A DNA stretch of 10,946 bases, from assembly GCA_964464385.1 (NCBI GenBank), contig CAYXFZ010000081.1:1-10946 (forward strand), read 5' to 3'. Numbering within the stretch: the first letter of the stretch is position 1; each line of letters opens with the position of its first letter. Below the pieces are notes generated by a model. It was not told where the DNA came from. It did not search any database and saw nothing but the letters and a program-made list of their open reading frames with translations. This DNA is from CAYXFZ01 sp964464385. Lineage in GTDB: Bacteria > Planctomycetota > UBA1135. The translations under genes and the position numbers were made by a program. Of the stretch, positions 1-5,724 are shown piece by piece.

Positions 1-731
1 TCCAGGGCCAAGCGGGCCGAGGCAGCATGTTGGGCCAAGTTCTCGGCCAACTTTCCTTTTTCTTCGCCGGGGCCGCGCTCCAGGACTGCATCCAAAGTTT
101 CGTATTTGTTCAAGAGGGTCGTGGCCCGCTTGGGGCCCACGCCCGGCATGCCCTTGACATTATCACTGGAGTCCCCGACCAAGGCCTGCCACTGCGCCAT
201 CCATTCCGGGGGCACCCCGTATTTTTCCTGAATTTCGGCCGGCCCCAGGACCTGTTGTTCTTCATTGCGGCGCGGTGGGGGATAAAGAAAAATTTGATCC
301 GTGACCAATTGGGCCATGTCCTTGTCGCCGGAACAAATCCGCACTTCAAATCCTTGCTCGGATCCCTGCAGGGCCAAACTGGCCATCAAATCATCGGCCT
401 CAAAGCCACTCCGATCCAACTGGGTGAGGCCGAGGAGGGTCGTCACTTCCCGCATCCAGGGCAATTGCACGACGAGATCCTCGTCCATGCGCTCGCGTGT
501 GGCCTTGTACTCCTCGCTCAACTTGTGGCGGAAGGTCGGATCCCCCAGATCCCAAGTCACGACCGCGGCCTCGGCGCTATGGTCCGCCAAAATGCGCAAG
601 AGCGAACTCAAGTATCCATAAAGCGCGCCCGAAGGCCGGCCTCGGCTATCCGTCAATCCGGGGATGGCAAAAAAGGCCCGAAAGGCTAGGGCCGTGCCAT
701 CAATGGCCAAGAGGCGGGGGCGTGCGCTCAA
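1..731 (-). CDS. polA: DNA polymerase I, N-terminal 5'-3' exonuclease domain (partial)
   Basis: The visible 243 residues form a 5'-3' exonuclease (FEN-like) domain, which removes RNA primers and flaps during lagging-strand synthesis and repair. The metal-binding acidic residues are present: D11 in AIDGTALAFRAF, D61, E111/D113/D114 in FEADD, D136/D138 in SGDKD, and D187/D190 in GDSSDN. The helix-hairpin-helix GMPGVGPKRATTLL follows at about 194-207. The start is a TTG at 729-731 that overlaps the TGA of the upstream membrane-protein gene (TTGA), with a GGGA about 7 nt upstream. It places the first metal ligand at residue 11, as usual for PolA. The gene runs off the window at base 1, so the polymerase domain is not seen. 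A stand-alone exonuclease of about 300 residues remains possible. The domain call is secure; the polA symbol is likely. Confidence 0.85.
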   Translation of the reverse strand, partial: MSARPRLLAIDGTALAFRAFFAIPGLTDSRGRPSGALYGYLSSLLRILADHSAEAAVVTWDLGDPTFRHKLSEEYKATRERMDEDLVVQLPWMREVTTLLGLTQLDRSGFEADDLMASLALQGSEQGFEVRICSGDKDMAQLVTDQIFLYPPPRRNEEQQVLGPAEIQEKYGVPPEWMAQWQALVGDSSDNVKGMPGVGPKRATTLLNKYETLDAVLERGPGEEKGKLAENLAQHAASARLAL

Positions 732-1284
732 TAGATTCCCAACAGGACAAAGCCGCCGATCAACATGAGGGCAAAACCAATCGCCACCCAATCGAACCAC
801 TTCTCCACCCAGATTCGAACCGGTTCGCCGGCATAGCGGAGGACAATTCCTTCGGCGCCAAAGCGCAGGCCCCGGCCCACAAAAGAGGCCGCCAAGAAAC
901 CGGGCAAGGATTGTTCAAAGGCGCCACCTGCAATGGTGAAGACCTTGAAGGGAATGGGGGTCAGGGCGGCGGTGAAGAGGACCGCTTCGCCATGCTCGCG
1001 GTAACGCGCACCAATCTCTTCCCATTGCTCGTCTAGACCATAGAAGTTCACGATTCCTTGGCCGATGGTGTCGAACAACAGTGCCCCAATGGTCCAGCCC
1101 AGGAGCGCACCCAAGACCGAAAAGACGGTGGTCACGAGGGCATAGCGAAGGGCGCGACTGGGACGGGCCGCACCCATGGCCAACAAGAGGGGGTCGGGCG
1201 GCAGCGGGAAGAAGGAGGCCTCGGCAAAGGAGATCCCGGCTAGGGCAGGTTCGGCCCAACGGCGATCGGCCAAACTCATCATCC
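728..1284 (-). CDS. YqaA/DedA-family (VTT domain) inner-membrane protein, N-terminus lost in gap
   Basis: About 184 residues are visible, ending at the TGA at 728-730. The sequence resembles the YqaA branch of the DedA/SNARE-associated (VTT) family, small inner-membrane proteins linked to lipid translocation and membrane homeostasis. Family marks are GISFAEASFFPLPPD near the N-terminus, a glycine-rich helix (SVLGALLGWTIGALLF), the re-entrant motif LTPIPFKVFTIAGG and a final hydrophobic helix (FALMLIGGFVLLGIY). The first visible codons are NGG-ATG-ATG-AGT. YqaA proteins commonly carry a Tyr-Asp-Trp-Thr-like segment here, so NGG is probably TGG (Trp) and the true start lies inside the gap, perhaps 5-10 codons upstream. 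Starting at the ATG at 1280-1282 is the alternative. It lies between recJ and polA, and its stop overlaps the polA start. Precise biochemical role unknown. Confidence 0.75.
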
Positions 1285-1294
1285 NNNNNNNNNN
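1285..1294. other. assembly gap (10 N)
   Basis: Ten N bases, a placeholder of unknown true length. It interrupts the 5' end of the YqaA-like gene and separates it from a foreign-looking fragment and recJ. Reading across the Ns would fuse unrelated proteins. Confidence 0.98.
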
Positions 1295-1438
1295 GTCCTG
1301 GACCTCGGGTATGGCGCGTTGCAGATTACCGCCAGAATAGACGACACCGCGTTGCGCGCAGGCGCTGATCATATCGTCGGCATCACACAGTCTTGCGGCG
1401 ATCGGCTTGTCGGTCGAGACGCCCTTGACGCCGGCCTC
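1295..1438 (-). pseudogene. fragment of a Gfo/Idh/MocA-type oxidoreductase, probably a misassembled contig end
   Basis: On the minus strand 48 codons read as an internal piece of a Gfo/Idh/MocA-type NAD(P)-dependent oxidoreductase. The sequence AGVKGVSTDKPIAA corresponds to the family's AGKHVxCEKPxA motif, including the conserved Lys-Pro. It is followed by the helix DADDMISACAQRGVV and the segment GGNLQRAIPEVQ, where members usually have a GHxxRxxP-like stretch. There is no start or stop: the frame ends at the gap and merges into the recJ 3' end. The two readings share the bases around 1420-1438 (GAGGCCGGCGTCAAGGGCG on the minus strand), so an assembly misjoin at a short repeat is likely. The fragment uses no TTG leucine codons, whereas neighbouring genes use many. 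A genuine rearrangement is less likely. Family assignment rests on motif recall. Confidence 0.6.
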
Positions 1439-3107
1439 GGAATTCGTCCAACTCGGCAGTGAAGGCAACATCAAGACGATCACCGGCCTGCAAATGATGC
1501 AACTCGTCGGCGGCGCGCCAGGCAAGCATGCGCACGGTGGTGCCGCCCCGCTCCAAGGTCAGTTCCAAGTGACTGCCATCCCCAATTGGCTTGCTGCGGA
1601 TCAGGTGCATGTCAGCGGCCGAAAACACGGGCTCGGGGTTTTGCTCGCCAAAGGGTGCCAGCTTGCGCAGGGCGATCAGGGTCGCAACATTCAATTCGCT
1701 GGGCGAGATTTCCAGGTCAATGCAAAGTTCGGGTGGCCCGGGCTTGGGAAGATCCCGGGCCGCGGCCAAGATGGCCCGTTGCACCAAGTCCGCATCCGCC
1801 GTGCGGAAATGAAAACCGGCGGCGCGATCGTGGCCGCCATATCCCAAGAGCCATTCGTCGGCGGCCGCCATCAAGGAGGGTAGGACAATGCCCTCGGGGG
1901 CGCGGCCCGAACCGCGGGCAATGCCATTGCCACAATCCGCCCAGAGCATGGCCGGGAGTCCAGTCGAATCCATGAATCGATTGGCAACGACACCCAGCAC
2001 GCCAAAATGGCTCTCGGGCCGACCGACAAAGATGGCCTTTTCTCCGCCAAGGCGTTGCTCTTCGACGGCCGGGGCCAAGGCCTCCATTTCACCGCCTTCC
2101 AAGACGCGGCGTTGGCCGTTCAGTTCGTCCAATTGGGCGGCGAGGGGCGCGGCCTCGCGCCCGGATCGGGCCGTGAGGACCCGAAAGGCCAAGGCTGGAT
2201 CGCCCATGCGACCGGCGGCATTGATGCGCGGGCCAATGCGAAAACCAAAATCCCGCGCCGTGGGATTGCGAACCTTGGCTAGGCGCAACAACTCACTCAG
2301 ACCGGGAGGGCCCGACTTGGCGGCCTCGGCACCCCGGATCACGAGGGCGCGGTTGGGGCCCCGCAGGGGCATGACATCGGCGACCGTGGCCAGAGCCGCC
2401 AGACCCAAGGAGTGATGCAAGAAACGGCGGTGCGCATGGGGCAGGGCATCCTCTTTGCAAACATCTCGCAAGATGCCCCAGGCCAAGAGCCAGGCCACGG
2501 CCGTGCCACAAAAGTAGGGGAAGAAATCCGGGTCGCACCAAGGATTCACGAGTGCGGCACAGGTGGGGCGACGGTCGCCCAAGGAGTGGTGATCCACCAC
2601 CACCACTGGAATGTTTTTGGCGGCAAACTCATCCAGAAATTCATAGGCTGTGGTGCCGTTGTCCACCGTGATGACCAAACCAGCCCCCTCGCGCTCGGCG
2701 GCCTGAATGCTGGCCGGACCCAAAGAGAAACCATCCCGCAATCGATCCGGCAGGAAGAGCCGGGGTTTCCCCCCCAAGCGCTCGATCAACCCGGTCAGGA
2801 GGGCCGAGCCACTGATGCCATCCACGTCATAATCTCCGTGCACCAAAATGGGGCGGCCGGCGGCAATGGTCGCCAGGATAATTTCCTTGGCAGCGGCAAA
2901 ATCCGGAAGCGTGGATGGATCGGGTAGAGAATCCAGAGTGGGTTCCAGGAGGGTCCGGGCCGCCGCCGGGGTCGAGACCTTGCGCTGCAATAGGATCTGG
3001 GCGACGATCGGTGGCAATTCCAGGGCCTTGGCCAGAGAGTCCCGCTGCGATGCATCCTCGGCACGAAGTTTCCAACGGAATCGGGGGACCAGATCAACCA
3101 AGGACAT
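1383..3107 (-). CDS. recJ: single-stranded-DNA-specific exonuclease RecJ (3' end doubtful)
   Basis: RecJ degrades single-stranded DNA 5'-3' in recombination and mismatch/base-excision repair. The DHH phosphoesterase motifs are complete: HGDYDVDG (90-97), TVDNGT (148-152, D149), DHH (172-174), and TVADVMPL (241-248, D244). The DHHA1 part has PRINAAGRMGD (293-303) and GGHDRAAG (424-431). The RecJ OB-fold region has LAPFGEQNPEPVF (483-495) and ends near DEFRGRR (554-560). Residues after about 561 (to the TGA at 1383-1385) do not look like RecJ and lie in the chimeric segment next to the gap, so the true C-terminus is probably missing. The as-assembled length of 574 is nevertheless close to the family norm. 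The ATG at 3105-3107 has no Shine-Dalgarno; a TAGAAT box lies 6 nt upstream, which suggests a leaderless mRNA. It is divergent from selA with 17 bases between the start codons. Confidence 0.93.
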   Translation of the reverse strand: MSLVDLVPRFRWKLRAEDASQRDSLAKALELPPIVAQILLQRKVSTPAAARTLLEPTLDSLPDPSTLPDFAAAKEIILATIAAGRPILVHGDYDVDGISGSALLTGLIERLGGKPRLFLPDRLRDGFSLGPASIQAAEREGAGLVITVDNGTTAYEFLDEFAAKNIPVVVVDHHSLGDRRPTCAALVNPWCDPDFFPYFCGTAVAWLLAWGILRDVCKEDALPHAHRRFLHHSLGLAALATVADVMPLRGPNRALVIRGAEAAKSGPPGLSELLRLAKVRNPTARDFGFRIGPRINAAGRMGDPALAFRVLTARSGREAAPLAAQLDELNGQRRVLEGGEMEALAPAVEEQRLGGEKAIFVGRPESHFGVLGVVANRFMDSTGLPAMLWADCGNGIARGSGRAPEGIVLPSLMAAADEWLLGYGGHDRAAGFHFRTADADLVQRAILAAARDLPKPGPPELCIDLEISPSELNVATLIALRKLAPFGEQNPEPVFSAADMHLIRSKPIGDGSHLELTLERGGTTVRMLAWRAADELHHLQAGDRLDVAFTAELDEFRGRRQGRLDRQADRRKTV

Positions 3108-3113
3108 GAGAAG

Positions 3114-3119
3114 ATTCTA
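3114..3119 (-). promoter_or_regulatory. possible -10 box TAGAAT for recJ
   Basis: The minus strand reads TAGAAT-CTTCTC-ATG, so the hexamer ends 6 nt before the recJ start codon. A sigma70-type promoter here would start transcription at or next to the A of the ATG. No convincing -35 hexamer is seen 16-18 bp upstream, which would lie inside selA codons 5-7. The same TAGAATCT octamer sits at the same distance before the tRNA-Sec gene. Tentative. Confidence 0.35.
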
Positions 3120-3124
3120 GGCGC

Positions 3125-4501
3125 ATGATCCCTCAGAATCTCCCCCGGATTCCGCCGATGTCCGAGCTCCTGGAACAAGGCGCCGAGCGCGGCCTGGATG
3201 GCCCAGGCCGGGAGGCCCTGAAGCGCGCCCTTCAGCATGCCTTGGTTGATCTTCGCGCCGCCTGTCAGACCGGTGCTACCCGGGAATTGGACGATTCCTT
3301 TTGGACCCAAGTTGGCGATCGTTTGGACATCCTGCCCGGCATGCACCTGCGCGGGGTCCTGAATGCCACCGGCGTGGTCCTGCATACCAACTTGGGCCGC
3401 GCCCCCTGGCCGCAAGAGGCCGTGGATGCGGTTGCCCAAGCGGCCCATTACACCCAACTGGAAGTGGATCCCTCCAGTGGCGGTCGAGGTCGTCGCGACG
3501 GTGCCCCCAGTGGCGAGTTGGCGACGCAACTCGGTGCCGAAGCGGCTCTCGTTGTGAACAACAATGCTGGCGCCGTCCTCTTGGCCCTCGGTGCCCTCGT
3601 TCGCGGCCGCAAAGTCGTCGTGGCCCGCGGCGAGTTGGTCGAGATCGGCGGTTCGTATCGCATGCCCGCTGTTGTGGACGCCGCCGGGGCCACGGCCGTC
3701 GAAGTGGGGACGACCAATCGTGTACACATGGCCGATTACGCCACGGCCCTGGAGGATCCCGACGTGGCCTGCGTGTTGAAGGTGCATCCCAGCAACTTTG
3801 CTCTCGAAGGATTCACGGCCGATGTCCCGATGCAGGAGTTGGCGGATCTCTGTCGCCAGCATGCGGTCCCCTTGGTATACGATCTGGGTTCCGGTTGGTT
3901 GGAGGGTTCGCCCCCCCCGGGTGCCGAGGACGAACCCGCCGTGCGGGCGGCCTTGGCCGCGGGTTGCGATTTGGTGACCTTCAGTGGCGACAAATTGTTG
4001 GGTGGCCCACAAGCTGGTTTTGTGGTCGGCAGCGCGGCCCTGGTGGATCGTTTGCGCGCCGACCCCTTGATGCGTTGCCTGCGCTTGGACAAGACCCTGT
4101 TGGCGGCCCTGGAAGCCACCCTGATCCTGCATTCCTTGGGTCCGGAAGTGGCCATCGCACGCATTCCCGGCCTGCAGTTGTTGCACGCTTCGCTAGAAAG
4201 TTTGCGTCAGCGAGCCAGGGCCCTTGCCCAAGAGTTGGATTCACGCGCGGGTATTTCAGCCAAGGCCGTGGACTGTGCCTCCAAGGTGGGGTCGGGCGCT
4301 GCACCGGTGGCCGAACTGCCCGGCGCCGGAATTTCCCTTTGCCGGGAGGGTCAGGATGCCGAGTCCTTGGCGCAGGCGCTGCGCATGGGTTCTCCGGCTG
4401 TGTATGCGCGGATCCAAGACGATGCGGTCCTCCTGGATTTACGTGCCCTGCGCGTTGATCAGGACGAGGCCCTGCTCGTGGCCGTTTCCGCTCTGGGTTG
4501 A
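3125..4501 (+). CDS. selA: L-seryl-tRNA(Sec) selenium transferase (selenocysteine synthase)
   Basis: SelA is the PLP enzyme that converts Ser-tRNA(Sec) to Sec-tRNA(Sec) using selenophosphate. The 458 residues match the family length. Landmarks in order: N-terminal LPRIPPMSELL (6-16), which aligns with the usual LPxxDxLL and supports the ATG at 3125 over the internal Met12; LNATGVVLHTNLGRAP (79-94); VVNNNAGAVLLAL (143-155); RGELVEIGG (168-176); EVGTTNR (193-199); KVHPSNF (219-225); VYDLGSG (251-257); and FSGDKLLGGPQAG (286-298), with K290 as the PLP-binding lysine. A weak AGG lies 4-6 nt before the start. It is followed after 58 bases by selD and then by the selenocysteine tRNA, both on the same strand. 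The promoter is not evident and must lie in the recJ 5' end. The C-terminus ends in a hydrophobic LLVAVSALG. Confidence 0.95.
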   Translation: MIPQNLPRIPPMSELLEQGAERGLDGPGREALKRALQHALVDLRAACQTGATRELDDSFWTQVGDRLDILPGMHLRGVLNATGVVLHTNLGRAPWPQEAVDAVAQAAHYTQLEVDPSSGGRGRRDGAPSGELATQLGAEAALVVNNNAGAVLLALGALVRGRKVVVARGELVEIGGSYRMPAVVDAAGATAVEVGTTNRVHMADYATALEDPDVACVLKVHPSNFALEGFTADVPMQELADLCRQHAVPLVYDLGSGWLEGSPPPGAEDEPAVRAALAAGCDLVTFSGDKLLGGPQAGFVVGSAALVDRLRADPLMRCLRLDKTLLAALEATLILHSLGPEVAIARIPGLQLLHASLESLRQRARALAQELDSRAGISAKAVDCASKVGSGAAPVAELPGAGISLCREGQDAESLAQALRMGSPAVYARIQDDAVLLDLRALRVDQDEALLVAVSALG

Positions 4502-4559
4502 GGGACGCCACAAGGAACGGCCTGCAAACGGGCCCCGGCCCGCGCTAGACTGCCGCTCC
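4502..4559 (+). other. selA-selD spacer with a small GC hairpin
   Basis: This 58-base spacer holds a 5-bp hairpin, CGGGC (4529-4533) with GCCCG (4538-4542) around a CCCG loop, and no T-tract, so it is not a clear terminator. A TAGACT (4546-4551) lies 8 nt before the selD ATG and resembles a -10 hexamer at four of six positions. No Shine-Dalgarno is seen close to the selD ATG. Function uncertain. Confidence 0.25.
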
Positions 4560-5591
4560 ATGGCACCCAAAAAACGTCTGACGGACTACGCCGCCAGCAG
4601 CGGCTGAGCGGCAAAGCTCGGCCAGGGAGAATTGGCGCAGGTTCTGCAGCCGGTCTTTTCCCAAGCGGGTTCCGACTCCATGCTCCTGGGGCCGGAGGGT
4701 TTTGACGATGCCGGGGCCGTGCGCGAGGACAACGGTCGCATCCGCCTCTATTCCGTGGATTTCTTTCCGCCGGTGGTGGATGACCCTGCCGCTTACGGGG
4801 CGATTGCTGCGGCCAATTCCCTGTCCGACATCTGGGCCATGGGTGGTGAGCCCGACGTGGTCCTGAACGTGGCCGGCTTCCCACAGGATTGGGGACCGGA
4901 AACTTCTGGTCCGATCATTTCGGCCGCCGCCGCCAAGGTGGCCGAGGCCGGTGCCCTCTGGGTGGGGGGGCACACCGTGCGTTCGGCCGAGCCCTTGTTT
5001 GGCTTTGCCGTCACCGGCTGGGTCGAGGAAGAACACTTGCTGCGTCACGATGCGGTCCAGCCCGGCGATGGGCTCTGGCTGACCAAACCCCTAGGCACAG
5101 GTTGCATCAATACCGCCGTGTCTCGTGATTGTGCTCCGGAGGCGGCCGTTATTGCGGCCGTGGCCTCCATGTCTGCCCTCAATCGACCGGCCGCCCAGGC
5201 CGCTCGTAGCGCTGGGCTTCTTGCCGCCACCGACATCACGGGTTTTGGCCTGATGGGACATGCCGGCAACATGGCCCGCTCTTCCGGCCTGCGCCTGGAA
5301 TTCGAGGCCACCGCCCTGCCGCTCTGCGAGGGTGCTGCCGACCTGGCCCGCGCCGATGTCTTCTCCGGTGCCCGCGGCCGTGGCGAAGTGGCCCTTTCGA
5401 ATCTTGCCGAAGTGGATCCCGGCGTGGAATCTTGGTTGGCTGGCATTTGTTTTGACGCCGAGACAAGCGGTGGTCTGCTCTTGGCCGTGCCCGATTCTGC
5501 CGAGGCCCATTTCTTGGCGGCACTGGATGGGGTCGAGGCCGCGCGCGTGGGCGTGGCTCGCGGCGGTGACCCGGCCGTGGCCCTGCGCTAA
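4560..5591 (+). CDS. selD: selenide, water dikinase (selenophosphate synthetase), selenocysteine-containing
   Basis: SelD makes selenophosphate from selenide and ATP, the selenium donor for SelA. The full gene begins at the ATG at 4560: MAPKKRLTDYAASSG, then an in-frame TGA at 4605-4607 read as Sec16, then AAKLGQGELAQVL. This aligns with E. coli SelD RLTQYSHGAGCGCK, where Cys17 and Lys20 are catalytic; here they are Sec16 and Lys19. Further motifs are EGFDDAGAV, YSVDFFPPVVDDP (Asp-rich ATP/Mg site), IAAANSLSDIWAMGG, VGGHTVRSAEPLFGFAVTG, TKPLGTG and TDITGFGLMGHAGNM. The length of 343 residues matches the family (E. coli 347). A start at the TTG 4632 would delete the catalytic site. SelD with Sec at this site is known in other bacteria. 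selA lies 58 bases upstream, and the tRNA-Sec starts 31 bases after the TAA. Confidence 0.95.
4605..4607 (+). other. in-frame UGA recoded as selenocysteine (codon 16 of selD)
   Basis: TGA in frame with both the upstream N-terminal codons and the downstream SelD body. It replaces the catalytic Cys codon, three residues before the conserved Lys. Both flanks are conserved SelD sequence, and selA and tRNA-Sec are adjacent, so recoding is far more likely than truncation. Confidence 0.93.
4608..4654 (+). promoter_or_regulatory. bacterial SECIS element in selD
   Basis: A hairpin lies immediately 3' of the Sec codon. The stem pairs 4631-4633 (AUU) with 4652-4654 (GGU, two wobbles), 4634-4636 (GGC) with 4649-4651 (GCC), and 4637-4639 (GCA) with 4645-4647 (UGC). 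A4648 is bulged and the apical loop GGUUC is 4640-4644. The loop begins with GG, 32 nt after the UGA. That falls in the range described for bacterial SECIS elements, and the apex GCA-GGUUC-UGC closely resembles the E. coli fdhF apex GCA-GGUC-UGC. It would bind the C-terminal domain of SelB. Hand-folded only. Confidence 0.7.
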
Positions 5592-5610
5592 CCTGAATTC
5601 CGCGCGGACT

Positions 5611-5616
5611 TAGAAT
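5611..5616 (+). promoter_or_regulatory. possible -10 box TAGAAT for tRNA-Sec
   Basis: TAGAAT ends 6 nt before the first base of the mature tRNA-Sec (5623), so a sigma70 promoter here would start close to the tRNA 5' end. The best -35 candidate, CTAACC at 5588-5593 (17-bp spacing), matches TTGACA at only three positions. The octamer TAGAATCT recurs at the same spacing before recJ. Tentative. Confidence 0.35.
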
Positions 5617-5622
5617 CTGTGT

Positions 5623-5720
5623 GGGAGCGGTTCGGGGCTGGCGCCTCGCCCGGCCTTCAAAGCCGTCGGGGGACCGTCTTGGACGGGCCCGGTGGGTTCG
5701 ATTCCCATGCGCTCCCGCCA
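5623..5720 (+). tRNA. selC: selenocysteine tRNA (anticodon UCA)
   Basis: The tRNA of 98 nt including an encoded CCA (5718-5720) has the special tRNA-Sec architecture. The acceptor stem is GGGAGCGG (5623-5630) against GCGCTCCC (5709-5716), 8 positions with a G-G mismatch at the eighth; the discriminator is G5717. The D stem has 6 bp (5633-5638/5643-5648) with a 4-nt loop TGGC. The anticodon arm is 5650-5654/5662-5666 with loop CTTCAAA and anticodon TCA at 5657-5659; its outermost pair is C-T. The long variable arm has CCGTC (5674-5678) paired with GACGG (5682-5686) plus GGG/CCC outside. The T arm is GTGGG (5692-5696), loop TTCGATT, CCCAT (5704-5708). It sits 31 bases after selD and 4 bases before the NfeD start, and is charged with Ser and converted by SelA. 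Confidence 0.95.
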
Positions 5721-5724
5721 CACC

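Noticed and set aside
27..689. A 220-codon plus-strand open frame at the left edge.
   Set aside because: It is the complement of the polA exonuclease domain, whose motifs are all on the minus strand.
728..1525. A single 265-codon minus-strand protein running through the N gap.
   Set aside because: It joins a stretch antisense-frame to recJ, an oxidoreductase fragment and the YqaA-like protein; the frame agreement across ten placeholder Ns is chance.
2795..4186. A 463-codon open frame on the minus strand across recJ and selA.
   Set aside because: Its sequence is low-complexity Gly/His/Gln-rich with no domain, and it lies antisense to selA and out of frame in recJ, both unmistakable genes. 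High GC opens such frames.
3301..4458. A 385-codon plus-strand frame inside selA.
   Set aside because: Arg/Gly/Pro-rich shadow frame with no recognisable domain, fully contained in selA.
4529..4542. GC hairpin between selA and selD as a rho-independent terminator.
   Set aside because: Only five pairs and no following T-tract; it is kept only as a minor note in the spacer.
4605..4607. Reading the TGA as a nonsense mutation that makes selD a pseudogene or a shorter gene starting at TTG 4632.
   Set aside because: Conserved SelD sequence lies on both sides in frame, the TGA sits at the catalytic Cys/Sec site, a SECIS-like hairpin follows, and selA and tRNA-Sec are adjacent.
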